From positions 1 to 50,210 of the forward strand of contig CAZDHT010000007.1 of assembly GCA_964505325.1 (NCBI GenBank): a stretch of DNA of 50,210 bases. The letters run 5' to 3'. Positions within the stretch are counted from its first letter, which is position 1. Each line of letters begins with the position of its first letter. Below, piece by piece: positions 1 through 8,546 of the stretch. A program made the position numbers and the translations under genes. The stretch comes from CAZDHT01 sp964505325. GTDB lineage: Bacteria; Planctomycetota; PUPC01. Under the pieces are notes generated by a model, which saw nothing but the letters and a program-made list of their open reading frames with translations, searched no databases and was not told the DNA's origin.

Positions 1-1169
1 AGGACGTCACCGCCGAGAAAACACTCCGCTCCAAGTCCCGGGTGTCGGCCTGGATCGACTGCAGCGGGGACGGAAAGATCGATCTCGTCAGTTGGGACGG
101 CACCTCTTTCAGTCTGCATCTCCAAGACCGGAACGGCAGGATCGTGCAGACGCGGACCCTTGCTGCCAAAGCTCCCAGGGAGAGCTGCGTTGGCTTGAGC
201 GTTCTCGATGTGGGGCGGAACGGCAAGCCCGGCTTGCTCGTCAGCACGAGGGGCGCCCCGGTATTGCTTCTGCCCGGAGACCTCCCGAGAAAGCCGCGAA
301 AACTCGCCGAAGTCGGCCTGCCCGCCAAGGGTCTTGGCAAGGCCGCGGCTTGCCTGGTGGCTGATTTCGACGGAGATAGTTTCCCGGATATCGTCCAGCC
401 CTTCGAGAAAGGGAGCTTCTTCTACGGCGGCAAGGGCTCGGGCCGTTTCGCCGCGCCGGTCCGCTGCGGCGTCGCGCTCGGAAAGAACGGGGCTGACGCC
501 TGCACGGGCGATTTCGATGCCGACGGATTGCTGGATATCCTCACGACGGGTGGGGACGGCTGCGAGATCTGGCAGAACATCGGCAAGGGGAAGTTCGTCC
601 CGCGAAGGCGACTCTCCGGCGAGATCGCCTATATCTCAAAGCCGGACGGCATTACGTGTCAGGCGTGTGACATCAACAACGACGGCCGGCAGGACATCTT
701 CATCGCCTACAAGAGCATGGGCGCGCAGATCTTCTTCAGCCGCGGATTCAGGAGTACCGGCCACGCCCACGGCCTCGATCTCGCCGACAAGGGACTGCTC
801 GGGCCCGCCGAGAAGGGACAGCAGACCGGCTGCATCGGTGACTTCAACGCCGACGGCGCCCAGGACATGGTCCTCGTCCTCAAACAAGGAGACACCTACG
901 TCTTCTGGCGAGACACGACAGAGGCCAGCCCGCTGGCGGTGAAGGTCGATCTGTCACCAAAGGGGGCCTGTTCGGGTCCTCTTACGGTGACCGGCTGGCT
1001 CAAGAAGCGCTGCCTGGGCGCCTGGAACGTTGTTCCAGGAACATCGGCCGGCTTCATCGGCCTCCTCGAGGCCGGACCGCGCACGATCAAATGGCAGCTC
1101 CCCGGCGGGAAGCCTCAGCGCAAGAAACTCGTGGTCGAAGATCAGGCCGTGAGGTTCCTGATCAAGTAA
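1..1169 (+). CDS. FG-GAP/VCBS repeat protein, C-terminal part (5' end outside window)
   Basis: The reading frame is open to the left edge (codons begin at base 3), so the N-terminus is missing; the GTG at 42 is internal. The visible 388 residues hold about six FG-GAP/VCBS-type units with Ca-binding-like loops: DCSGDGKIDL, DVGRNGKPGL, DFDGDSFPDI, DFDADGLLDI, DINNDGRQDI and DFNADGAQDM. Such repeats fold as blades of a beta-propeller and are common in large secreted proteins of Planctomycetota and Verrucomicrobiota. The protein ends without a membrane anchor or PEP-CTERM tail. Location outside the cytoplasm is inferred from the family; no substrate can be named. Confidence 0.85.
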   Translation, partial: DVTAEKTLRSKSRVSAWIDCSGDGKIDLVSWDGTSFSLHLQDRNGRIVQTRTLAAKAPRESCVGLSVLDVGRNGKPGLLVSTRGAPVLLLPGDLPRKPRKLAEVGLPAKGLGKAAACLVADFDGDSFPDIVQPFEKGSFFYGGKGSGRFAAPVRCGVALGKNGADACTGDFDADGLLDILTTGGDGCEIWQNIGKGKFVPRRRLSGEIAYISKPDGITCQACDINNDGRQDIFIAYKSMGAQIFFSRGFRSTGHAHGLDLADKGLLGPAEKGQQTGCIGDFNADGAQDMVLVLKQGDTYVFWRDTTEASPLAVKVDLSPKGACSGPLTVTGWLKKRCLGAWNVVPGTSAGFIGLLEAGPRTIKWQLPGGKPQRKKLVVEDQAVRFLIK

Positions 1170-1689
1170 GAGGAATCGTCCCCTTCTCGTTCAAGGGTCC
1201 AACGTCCTGTTGGGGGATTCCGATGAAGACGCACCGGCAGACGTTCCGTTGACGTCGAAAGGGTCGATTTCACGGTCGCGCTGCCGACTGATGCGCAGTA
1301 AGGTTGAGGCCGGTGAGTAAGCCGGACCGGGCCGGACCGCGGCTGGGCGAGACCGACGGATAAGACAATGAGCATCCGGGCAGGCTCCATGCCGGACAAC
1401 AGGCGCAGCACCCATGAGAAAGGCTCTTTCCCCAAGGGTCTCGCCGGGAAGACCCTCGTGCTGGGGCAATCGCCTGGTGCTCACCCGCAACACCGGCGCG
1501 GACCAGACGCCGCCAGGCGCGGAGCGTGGCTGGGGTGCCTGCCGCAAGTCTCGCAGGCGATGCCATCAGCGCCGTCCTCCCGACGCCGGCCCAGGCCCCA
1601 AGGCGCCGGGGGCCCCAATGACCGCTCTCTCCTCTCCACCTGACCGCCGGCCACAGCCGCTCTCGAAGTCGTGCAGGAGCACAATGGCA
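1170..1689. other. 520 bp without a convincing gene
   Basis: Open frames exist on both strands, but their translations are Arg/Pro/Ser-rich with no recognisable motif, as expected of frame shadows in GC-rich DNA. No tRNA, clear terminator or repeat was seen. It lies between two genes pointing towards each other and may hold decayed sequence. Confidence 0.5.
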
Positions 1690-2268
1690 TTACTTCGGCA
1701 CGGAGGGCACCCGCAGCGTGATCCGCTCGTTGTGGGGCTGGCTGGCGCAGTGAACGACATACTCGTGCGCGACATGCTGCGTGCGCTCGACGTGGCTCCG
1801 CAGGCGTCTTCCGGCCCGCGGATCCTCTTCGTACCAGGTATGCTCTATTTCCAGCGGCGCCGTCGGCTGGCACGTGGCGCCATCGGCAGCGTAATGCCCT
1901 ATGATCCGAAAGCCCTTGGCACCTTTCCTGGCGGAGAATTGCACGTAGGCGCTGTCCGACTCACCCGAGAGCCGCCCTTCCGCGAAGAGCCCGAAGTGCC
2001 AGCCTTTGGGATGCTCCTCGATGGGGCTCTCCGCGATCGTCCGCCAGGGGCCCTGCGGCAACTCAGCGATCTCGATGCGGGCCGGCTCATTGTCGCATGC
2101 CTCGTCGGGCTTGCGGCTCTGGATGAGCGCGTAGGCGGCGAGCCAGGCCATTCTCCCTCCGCCGTGCGCCGAGAGTTCATAGGTGATCCGCCACGGCCGG
2201 GCGGGATCTTCGCTGTGCAGGTTGATCCCGTCCGTAGGATCGTGCCGCAGATTCTCTGTGGCGAACAC
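1690..2268 (-). CDS. hypothetical protein, probably the C-terminal remnant of a longer gene
   Basis: The 192-residue frame from GTG 2268 has balanced, protein-like composition, with stretches such as WRITYELSAHGGGRMAWLAA and KGWHFGLFAEGRLSGESDSA. The same frame stays open upstream to base 2403 and still reads like protein there (LVCDQPNPSNLYHLPEWPSS), yet it has no start codon before in-frame stops at 2404-2406 and about 2419. This suggests the true N-terminus was lost or is interrupted. I do not recognise the family; the composition resembles beta-rich extracellular proteins of planctomycetes. No Shine-Dalgarno sequence supports GTG 2268. It may be a pseudogene. Confidence 0.45.
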   Translation of the reverse strand: MFATENLRHDPTDGINLHSEDPARPWRITYELSAHGGGRMAWLAAYALIQSRKPDEACDNEPARIEIAELPQGPWRTIAESPIEEHPKGWHFGLFAEGRLSGESDSAYVQFSARKGAKGFRIIGHYAADGATCQPTAPLEIEHTWYEEDPRAGRRLRSHVERTQHVAHEYVVHCASQPHNERITLRVPSVPK

Positions 2269-2502
2269 CGAGGATGGCCACTCGGGGAGGTGGTACAGGT
2301 TGGACGGGTTCGGTTGGTCGCAGACCAGCGACGGGTCGCGGGACGAACGTTCCCCTGCTTGCCCTGCCGCATCGGACGGATTGTACAGCGGAGCGAGGCG
2401 ATTTCAAGGCGGAACGCTTCACTTAAAGACCGGCCCTGGGCATCCGGTGCCGCCCGCGCCGCGGGTGAATCTGCGAACGGGTGCCGCAGCTCCAGGGCAC
2501 CA

Positions 2503-2772
2503 TCACAACGTCCTCTGACTTGGTGATTTCCGCCGATCTGGTGCGGTGTGGGGGGCGGCGTAAAAGTGCAGCGCCCTGGATGTCGCCGTAGGCGACGCCG
2601 CGAAGGGCGCTGAGGCCGCAGCCGCCACGGCCGTGGTCATGGAGAGGTACAGAATTGTGGCGCCCACAAAGCAGAATCCCGCAAAGGGCAATGAGCCGAG
2701 GCCCAGTACGCCTAAGGCGAGTAGGACGATGGCGACGAGGCGCGGAAGCGCCGGGGTAAACTGCGCAAACAC
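2503..2772 (-). CDS. small hydrophobic ORF, possibly the N-terminal piece of the broken gene downstream
   Basis: A GTG-initiated 89-codon frame begins MFAQFTPALPRLVAIVLL and contains two hydrophobic stretches (about residues 10-28 and 30-50) followed by an Ala/Thr-rich segment. It is in the same phase as the 1690-2403 frame and separated from it only by three stop codons between 2404 and 2505. It could therefore be the signal or membrane end of one decayed gene, or a stand-alone small membrane protein. Support is weak: no family recognised and no strong ribosome-binding site. Confidence 0.25.
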   Translation of the reverse strand: MFAQFTPALPRLVAIVLLALGVLGLGSLPFAGFCFVGATILYLSMTTAVAAAASAPFAASPTATSRALHFYAAPHTAPDRRKSPSQRTL

Positions 2773-3042
2773 CCCACACCCGATCGTGCTCTTACCTTGA
2801 CCTTACGGCCTTGCGCGAAACCCTTGTGCCTGAGCCGTCTTCCCTTTCGCGCCGGACCGTGGTACTCTTTGTGTGCATTTGTGGCGTCGGACTGCTCGCG
2901 CCACTGGAGAGGCCCGGTGACGTCGTGGATTTCGCTCCGTCTGTCTGCGAGCATTGTGCTCTCTTGATCGGCAGGACGCCGCCGGAGGTGTCGCCGGAGA
3001 ACACCCTGAGGATCAATCGCTACCTGAGCGCGGAGGCAAACA
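2773..3042. other. 270 bp intergenic, no supported gene
   Basis: This is the upstream region of the uroporphyrinogen-decarboxylase-like gene. A short plus-strand frame (2811-3056) overlaps that gene's start but has no recognisable homology or start signal. No promoter of good quality was found. GGAGG at about 3030 is the ribosome-binding site of the 3043 gene. Confidence 0.4.
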
Positions 3043-4230
3043 ATGAACTCACGTGAACGGATGTTGGCCGCGATCAGCGGGGGCCAGCCGGACCGTGCCC
3101 CCCTTTCCTTCATGATCTTCCGAGCGCTGGAAGCGAGGACCGCCGGATGGCGCGACTTCGTGGAAACGTCTCTGGCGATGGGGCTTGACCCGGTCGTTGA
3201 GCTGAGGCAGGTCCAGCCGGAGCGTTGCGCTGACTACTCGGACGCGCCGGGAATCCCCGTGCACTTCGGGCCGGACGTGTCGGTCCGTGAATGGCGCGAA
3301 GCGCCGCCGGGGCGGCGTTACCCCGTTCTGCACAAGGAGTACGTCACACCGGACGGCACCCTGTCGTGCGCGGTCAGGCAGACGGACGACTGGCCCTACG
3401 GTGACCACGTGCCTTTCCTCAACGACTACATCGAGCCCCGGGCCGAAGCGTTCCCGGTCGGTTCACCGGAGGACCTCCCCGCGCTGAGACACTTGCTGAC
3501 CGAGCCGACGGCCGATGACATCGCACCGTCTCGGGCGGCCTGGGAAGAGGCGAAGCAGTTCGCCTCCGGCCGCGGCCTTCTGCTGTCCGCAGGGTGGGGC
3601 GTGGGTGCGGATGCGACGGCTTGGCTGTTTGGCCTCACCAACGCCGTCATGGCGGCGGTGGACCGGCCCGGGTTTCTCGACGCCTTCCTTGACGTCATCG
3701 AGACATGGAACCGGCGCCGCATGGAGATCATGCTCGAGGTGGGCGTCGGCCTGTTCGTCCGCCGGGGCTGGTATGAGGGGACGAGCTTCTGGTCACCGGG
3801 GTTGTACCGGCGCTTCCTGCTACCGCGGCTGGCCCGCGAGGTCGAACTGGCGCACCAGGCCGGAGCGAAGTTCGGCTACATCATGACCGTGGGCGCGTTG
3901 CAGTTCGGGGACTTGCTGACAGAGGCAGGCGTTGACGTCGTCATCGGCGTGGACGACGTGCAGGACCACGGCATGGACTTCCGCGCCTTGAAGGACAAGG
4001 CCCGCGGCAGGCTGGGGCTGTGGGGCGGCGTGAACGGATTCGTTACGATTGAAGAGGGGACCGACGCCGAGATCCGCTCCGCCACCGAACGGGCCGTCGA
4101 GGCCCTCGGGCCGGACGGCTTCATCCTCTCGCCCGTGGACAACATCCGTGACACGTCCGAGGCGACGTGGCGGAAGGTGCGGCTCTTCATCGATACGTGG
4201 AAGGAATGTACGGAAAGAACCCGTCAGTGA
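3043..4230 (+). CDS. uroporphyrinogen decarboxylase (URO-D) family protein
   Basis: The 395-residue protein begins MNSRERMLAAISGGQPDRAP, the typical N-terminus of the URO-D/methyltransferase-A superfamily, and ends with the family's C-terminal pattern (GGVNGF..., then FILSPVDNIRDTS). These TIM-barrel proteins decarboxylate uroporphyrinogen or move methyl groups between corrinoids and thiols. The MtaA-type zinc signature (His-x-Cys-Gly-Asn) is not visible: the corresponding strand reads FGYIMTVGAL. Canonical coenzyme-M methyltransferase activity is therefore doubtful. True HemE is usually about 350 residues and has a different N-terminus. ATG 3043 follows GGAGG by seven bases. It stands alone and converges with the DUF1080 gene. 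Substrate unknown. Confidence 0.8.
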   Translation: MNSRERMLAAISGGQPDRAPLSFMIFRALEARTAGWRDFVETSLAMGLDPVVELRQVQPERCADYSDAPGIPVHFGPDVSVREWREAPPGRRYPVLHKEYVTPDGTLSCAVRQTDDWPYGDHVPFLNDYIEPRAEAFPVGSPEDLPALRHLLTEPTADDIAPSRAAWEEAKQFASGRGLLLSAGWGVGADATAWLFGLTNAVMAAVDRPGFLDAFLDVIETWNRRRMEIMLEVGVGLFVRRGWYEGTSFWSPGLYRRFLLPRLAREVELAHQAGAKFGYIMTVGALQFGDLLTEAGVDVVIGVDDVQDHGMDFRALKDKARGRLGLWGGVNGFVTIEEGTDAEIRSATERAVEALGPDGFILSPVDNIRDTSEATWRKVRLFIDTWKECTERTRQ

Positions 4231-4256
4231 GGAGCCGTTGTGCCTCGTGCCGCGGA

Positions 4257-5006
4257 TCAGCCCTGGTCGTAATCGGTCAGCGCGCGGTACCAGATGTTCC
4301 GGAACCGGACGGGGTTTCCGTGATCCTGGAGCATCAGCGGACCGGTGGGCGGCTGGGGCTCGTACTCGAGCACCGTGCGGTGCGTGGTCGGGCCGGTCAG
4401 CACCGTGTCGTGATGGACGAGCAGGCCGTTGTGTAAGACGGTCACGCGGGCGGGGCTCACCAGCTTCTCGCCGTCGAACTTCGGGCCGACCCATACGATG
4501 TCGTACGTCTGCCATTCGCCGGGCTTCCGGCACGCATTGACGAGCGGCGGGAACTGCCCGTAGATGCCGGCTGTCGCCCCGTCGGCGTAGGTCGGGTTAT
4601 CATAGCAGTCGAGCACCTGGATCTCGTACCGGCCCATCAGAAAGACGCCGCTGTTGCCGCGTCCCTGGCTCTCTCCTTCCACGACCTCGGGCGCCGCCCA
4701 TTCGAGGTGGAGCTGGCAGTCGCCGAAGTGCTCGCGCGTCTGGATGTTCCCCGTCTTGGGCACGACTTCCATGTAGCCGTGCTCGACCTTCCATCCGGCG
4801 TCGCCGCCCTTGACGCATTCCCAGCCCGACAGGCCGGTCCCGTCGAACAGGACGACCGCGTCGGACGGCGGCTGCCCGGCCTGCTCCTGCGTGCTCTCCG
4901 TGCCCGGCGTCACCACCCGCGGCAGCGGCCGTGTGCTGTCGTGTACCTTCCACTGCTGGCCCGGAACGAGCGGCGTGTCGTCGTAACCCAACTTGCCGTC
5001 TGCCAC
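4257..5006 (-). CDS. DUF1080 (3-keto-disaccharide hydrolase-like) domain protein
   Basis: The 249-residue protein contains a DUF1080/LamG-like beta-sandwich from about residue 45: LFDGTGLSGWE, then W-rich strands, RGNSGVFLMGRYEIQVLD and a C-terminal PLMLQDHGNPVRFRNIWYR. These are hallmark motifs of the family, which is very abundant in Planctomycetota and linked to hydrolysis or binding of modified sugars. No signal peptide is visible, which is unusual for a family often secreted, so it may act in the cytoplasm. The GTG start at 5006 is set by a strong AAAGGAGG about eight bases upstream. A promoter-like pair lies at 5108-5136. It follows the polysaccharide locus after a 147-bp gap and may not belong to it. 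Confidence 0.85.
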   Translation of the reverse strand: MADGKLGYDDTPLVPGQQWKVHDSTRPLPRVVTPGTESTQEQAGQPPSDAVVLFDGTGLSGWECVKGGDAGWKVEHGYMEVVPKTGNIQTREHFGDCQLHLEWAAPEVVEGESQGRGNSGVFLMGRYEIQVLDCYDNPTYADGATAGIYGQFPPLVNACRKPGEWQTYDIVWVGPKFDGEKLVSPARVTVLHNGLLVHHDTVLTGPTTHRTVLEYEPQPPTGPLMLQDHGNPVRFRNIWYRALTDYDQG

Positions 5007-5107
5007 GTCTTGTTCCTCCTTTACCCTACACGTTTCGGGGACAGGCCAATGCAGCGCGCGAAGCTCGCGCCGCCCCTATCCCGGCGAATCGGCCGGCTAC
5101 GAAGGCC

Positions 5108-5136
5108 AGACTAACCATTCCGTGGCGCCGTGTCAA
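5108..5136 (-). promoter_or_regulatory. possible sigma70-type promoter for the DUF1080 gene
   Basis: On the minus strand TTGACA (5131-5136) is followed after exactly 17 bp by TAGTCT (5108-5113). The -35 is perfect and the -10 weak. It lies in the 147-bp gap between the RmlD-like gene and the DUF1080 start. Confidence 0.35.
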
Positions 5137-5153
5137 CTTCTTCTCCCAATGCT

Positions 5154-6023
5154 TCAGGTGGCTGAAGTGCTACCGGCGTTCTTCTCCAGCCAGGCACGAA
5201 CGCAATCCTGCCACGGTCTCATCGGTTCGATGCCCAGCTCCGGCAGCCGCTTGCTGGTCATCACCGAGTATGCGGGGCGCCTTGCCGCCGCGCCGAACTC
5301 CTCCGACGAAATGGGCGCCAGGTCGGGCGACAGGCCCGCCTGCCTGAAGATCTCGCACGCGAACTCGTACCACGTGCAACTCCCCGAGTTGGAAAGATGG
5401 ACGATGCCCGTGGCGCCCGAGCGGAGGATCTCGATCATCTTCTCCGCAAGCTCCGGAACGTACGTCGGTGTGACGGTTTGATCGTCGACCACCCGGATGG
5501 GCTCGCCGGCCGCCGCCTTTGCCAGCATCACTTCCGGGAACGTCGTGCCCTGACGCTTCGCAGCGCCAAACAGGCCGCTCGTCCGCACGATGAGATGATC
5601 CGGATTGGCGCGGCGCACCAGCCGTTCGCCTTCGAGCTTGGAGCGGCCATAGGCGTTGATGGGGCCTGGCTCGTCGTCCTCCGCGTACGGCGCGTTCCGC
5701 CCGGCGTCGGCGCCAAAGACGTAATCCGTAGAGACATGGCATACTGGGGCGCCAATCCGCGCCGCGACGCTGGCCACGTTGCGGGCGCCCTCGGCGTTCA
5801 CGGCCATCGCCGGCGCGGGGTTCGCTTCGCTGTCATCCACGCGGTTGTATGAGGCCAGGTTGATCACCACGTCGAACCGTTGCGGGATGAGCGCCGCCTC
5901 GAGCGACTTGACATCCGTAACGTCGCAGTCGCCGTGGGCAAACGCGGTCACCTCTTCGCTCGACGCGGCGCGCACGAGCTCCGAGCCGAGGTGGCTGCTG
6001 GCGCCGATGATCGCCATCTTCAT
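5154..6023 (-). CDS. dTDP-4-dehydrorhamnose reductase (RmlD)-like NAD(P)-dependent reductase
   Basis: This 289-residue extended-SDR protein starts MKMAIIGASSHLGSEL, with the Rossmann glycine motif near the N-terminus. It then has VINLASYNRVDDSE, STDYVFG, the catalytic YGRSK (Tyr-x3-Lys) and RRPAYSVMTSKRL, which closely follow the RmlD pattern. RmlD reduces dTDP-6-deoxy-L-lyxo-4-hexulose to dTDP-L-rhamnose. No rmlA, rmlB or rmlC is in the window, so it may reduce another nucleotide-linked ketosugar. A frame extends upstream to 6083, but the ATG at 6023 gives the family's normal start and avoids overlap with the preceding gene, which ends at 6043. It is the last clear gene of the polysaccharide locus. 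Confidence 0.85.
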   Translation of the reverse strand: MKMAIIGASSHLGSELVRAASSEEVTAFAHGDCDVTDVKSLEAALIPQRFDVVINLASYNRVDDSEANPAPAMAVNAEGARNVASVAARIGAPVCHVSTDYVFGADAGRNAPYAEDDEPGPINAYGRSKLEGERLVRRANPDHLIVRTSGLFGAAKRQGTTFPEVMLAKAAAGEPIRVVDDQTVTPTYVPELAEKMIEILRSGATGIVHLSNSGSCTWYEFACEIFRQAGLSPDLAPISSEEFGAAARRPAYSVMTSKRLPELGIEPMRPWQDCVRAWLEKNAGSTSAT

Positions 6024-6042
6024 TTGCCTGTCTCGCTCCGAA

Positions 6043-6852
6043 TCAGTGGTGGGGGCTTTCCTCGCCTCGGCCCCGCAACACATCCTCGACCTTGGCGCTG
6101 ACCCCCTGCTTCCAGGCGAGCATCATGCTGCCGAGCTTGACGACGGGGAAGGCGATGCCGTAGGCGATGTGGAGGATGTCGAGCGGCGTCCAGCGCCCGG
6201 CCTGCACGCCGAGCGCGTCGAGCACGACGGCGGGGATCAGGATGTGCATGATGTTGAAGTCGACGAAGAGCGGCGTGAACAGGCGCGCGAACCGGGCGAG
6301 CCGCCCGCCTTCCCGCAACGTCACCTCTTCGGGCTCAGCCTCCGGCGTTCGGCCTTTTCTGATGGCGCGGCGGACGCCCAGCAGCACCATTTGATCGATC
6401 ATCCCGCCGGTGAATCGGGTGGACAGCGCGACGGAGCCCAAGCCGAGCGCGAGCAACCAGGGCGAGCGGAAGTGACGGGCGTAAACACCGAGCGTGATCC
6501 CCGCAAAGACGGCGGGGCAGACGATCTGGTGGCGACACGCGTCGATGAATTCGCCGTCGAGCGAGGTCTGGCCGCGGGCCCGGGCCACTTCGCCGTCGAC
6601 GCAATCGAGGATCCAACTGAGCAGAAGCAGCGCCACGGCGGCGATGTTCCAGGCGGCTGAGTTGAAGGCGAAGCACAGCCCGCCAACCGCGCCCACGGCG
6701 ATAGAGATCACCGAGACGGTGTTCGCAGAAAAGGGCGTCTTGAGGACCAGCCACGTCACCGGCCACGAGAGGCGCCGGCCGTAGAGCCGCGCCCAGAAGA
6801 ACGGCTCACGGGCGGGCTGGGCGACGGAACGCACAGTGTCAGCGTTGTTCAA
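6043..6852 (-). CDS. CDP-alcohol phosphatidyltransferase family membrane protein with an altered active site
   Basis: The 269-residue integral membrane protein has about six hydrophobic helices. The family signature D-x2-DG-x2-AR-x8-G-x3-D-x3-D is present at residues 83-108, but the final catalytic Asp is replaced by His: D83, D86, G87, A90, R91, G100, D104, H108 (His codon at 6529-6531). Family members transfer a CDP-linked phospho-alcohol to a second alcohol at the inner membrane. The fourth Asp is thought to be the general base, so activity may be altered, or His may substitute. TTG 6852 is supported by GGAGGG seven bases upstream. It lies between the DUF115 and RmlD-like genes, which suggests a role in adding or making a phospho-linked residue of the exported glycan. 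Confidence 0.85.
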   Translation of the reverse strand: MNNADTVRSVAQPAREPFFWARLYGRRLSWPVTWLVLKTPFSANTVSVISIAVGAVGGLCFAFNSAAWNIAAVALLLLSWILDCVDGEVARARGQTSLDGEFIDACRHQIVCPAVFAGITLGVYARHFRSPWLLALGLGSVALSTRFTGGMIDQMVLLGVRRAIRKGRTPEAEPEEVTLREGGRLARFARLFTPLFVDFNIMHILIPAVVLDALGVQAGRWTPLDILHIAYGIAFPVVKLGSMMLAWKQGVSAKVEDVLRGRGEESPHH

Positions 6853-6965
6853 AACGCATCCCTCCAGTCGGTCTGTCGAGCGGTCTCAGGCGGTGCCCGC
6901 TCGCGGTCCTCGGATGAATCGCTCTCGGGGCGCCAGCCGCAAGAGTGATGCTGCTCGGAGCGGTG

Positions 6966-7802
6966 TCAACCGTCATTTCCGGCGCCGTCCTGTCGTATCA
7001 CCGTTTCGTAGTCTTCCCTGGGAAACACTTCGAGCTTGCCGCCAACGGTGGCATTGATGATCGCCCGCCCGTCGGCCTCGAACTCCTCCCGCGCGAGGCG
7101 CAGAGCCTTCTCCATCCGCCACAGCCGGGGGTAGCTCCACCGGTAGCCCTTGCCGAAGTAGTCGGGATGGAAATGGTTCGGGTCGTCGCCTCGCGAGACG
7201 ATCGTGCGGCCCCGGGCGTGCGGCGGCACGGTATAGCTGTGGTCCATGCCGATGAGGTACACGGGGTCGCAGCCCATGTAGTAGGCGAGTTGGAGGTTCA
7301 GGTGGGTGACCGTGGAGCCCGAGTAGACCACACGGCTGGCATCACGCGAGAAGCGGGCGATGATGCGGTGGTCGGGCCCCGCCCAGTGGCGTTCGCTGTA
7401 ATTGACGTACAGCACGCCCGGCCCCGGCTTGAGCCAGTGGGAGAGGGTCTGGGGGAAGAACCTGGTGCTGCCGGTCAGGCGGTTGATCTCGTCGGCCCGG
7501 TCGTGGGCCACGTTCGGATCCACGACCGCGTAGTAGGTGGGGCGGAAGCCCATTTTCTCGTAGTTGAGATAAATCGCATTGACACCGAAGGTGGTCTCGT
7601 CCTTGAGGGGTTTCAGGTCCATCCTGTTCAGGCTGGGGCCGTTGCCGATGATGAAACACCGTTCGCCTGCATGGCGGCCCTTGAATCGCTTGATCTTTTC
7701 GCAATGCTCGCGGAACAGAGAGCGCTTCCGCATCTGCTGCACTTTTCTTGCCACCCGGCGCGCGAAGTAGGCCGGGTTCAGGTCTTTTCGCGTGAGCTGC
7801 AT
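6966..7802 (-). CDS. DUF115 / MptE-like domain protein
   Basis: The 278-residue protein has a basic N-terminal helix and then the DUF115 signature FIIGNGPSLNRMDL (GNGPSL at 53-58), followed by FGVNAIYL and DPVYLIGMDHSY. DUF115 proteins resemble 6-hydroxymethylpterin diphosphokinase MptE and, more distantly, CstII-type sialyltransferases; several act in glycosylation with nonulosonic acids. Here the gene sits 12 bp after an SDR and one gene from a CMP-sugar synthetase-like gene. A transferase using a CMP-activated donor is therefore a reasonable inference, not shown. ATG 7802 has a good AAGGAG about five bases upstream. A 113-bp gap separates it from the following CDP-alcohol gene. Confidence 0.75.
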   Translation of the reverse strand: MQLTRKDLNPAYFARRVARKVQQMRKRSLFREHCEKIKRFKGRHAGERCFIIGNGPSLNRMDLKPLKDETTFGVNAIYLNYEKMGFRPTYYAVVDPNVAHDRADEINRLTGSTRFFPQTLSHWLKPGPGVLYVNYSERHWAGPDHRIIARFSRDASRVVYSGSTVTHLNLQLAYYMGCDPVYLIGMDHSYTVPPHARGRTIVSRGDDPNHFHPDYFGKGYRWSYPRLWRMEKALRLAREEFEADGRAIINATVGGKLEVFPREDYETVIRQDGAGNDG

Positions 7803-7814
7803 GTCAGCTCCTTC

Positions 7815-8546
7815 TCACGCCGGGTCGTGCAGCCTGACGCCGATGCCGCCGTCGACGTGCATCGCACTGCCGGTGACAAAACTCGCTTGCCCGCTCGCCA
7901 GGAAGATTTCGACCTGGGCCACCTCCTCGGGGCTGGCGATGCGTCCCATCGGATGCATGGCACCAAGCTCGTCCAGCTTCTCAGGATGATCTTTGAAGCC
8001 CGCTCGCAGCATTGGGGTATCGGTCGCCGCGGGGATCACAGCGTTCACTCGGACATCGGGCCCCAACTCGACGGCGAGCGCCCGGGTCAGCGCAAGCAGA
8101 GCCCCTTTGCTTGTCGCGTAGGCGACAAAACCGGGCTTCGTCGCCACCGCGTGGATACTGGCGACGTTAATGACCGTGCCCTTTGCGGCGCGAAGCTCGG
8201 GCAGCAGATACTTGATGAGCAGGAACGGCGCGATGAGGTTGGTCTCCAGCGTGACGTCCCAGTCGCTCACGTCCAGGTCGTCCACCGGCTTGGTGATCTG
8301 TATTGCCGCGTTGTTGACCAGGACGTCCAGCTTGCCGGCGGCCAGCCGGCGGACCTCTTCCAGAAAACCTGTCGCCGTGTCGGGCCGCTGATGCAGGTCC
8401 CGGATGTCGAACTGAATGAACTGGCCGTCCGTAAACGCCCCCGACCTCCTGTCCACGGCGATGACGTTGTACCCGGCGTCGCTGAACGCCTTACAGGTGG
8501 CGACGCCGATGCCGCCGAGCGCTCCGGTGACAAGTGCGGACTTCAT
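7815..8546 (-). CDS. short-chain dehydrogenase/reductase (SDR)
   Basis: This classical SDR of 243 residues has TGALGGIG (7-14), an acidic residue after beta-2 (VDRRSG) that favours NAD(H), NNAAI, and the catalytic triad Ser130, Tyr143 and Lys147 (YATSK). A conserved C-terminal VTGSAMHVDGG is also present. ATG 8546 overlaps the stop of the upstream hydroxyacid dehydrogenase by four bases (ATGA), indicating translational coupling. Earlier in-frame sequence belongs to an out-of-phase reading of that neighbour. The substrate is probably a sugar or hydroxyacid intermediate of the CMP-linked pathway (inference from context). Confidence 0.88.
   Translation of the reverse strand: MKSALVTGALGGIGVATCKAFSDAGYNVIAVDRRSGAFTDGQFIQFDIRDLHQRPDTATGFLEEVRRLAAGKLDVLVNNAAIQITKPVDDLDVSDWDVTLETNLIAPFLLIKYLLPELRAAKGTVINVASIHAVATKPGFVAYATSKGALLALTRALAVELGPDVRVNAVIPAATDTPMLRAGFKDHPEKLDELGAMHPMGRIASPEEVAQVEIFLASGQASFVTGSAMHVDGGIGVRLHDPA

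Noticed and set aside
2811..3056. Plus-strand 81-codon frame with VPEPSS and C-x2-C near the URO-D-like start
   Set aside because: The PEP-like motif is not followed by a hydrophobic helix and Arg cluster, and the Cys pair is not part of a recognisable domain; it overlaps the start of a strong gene.
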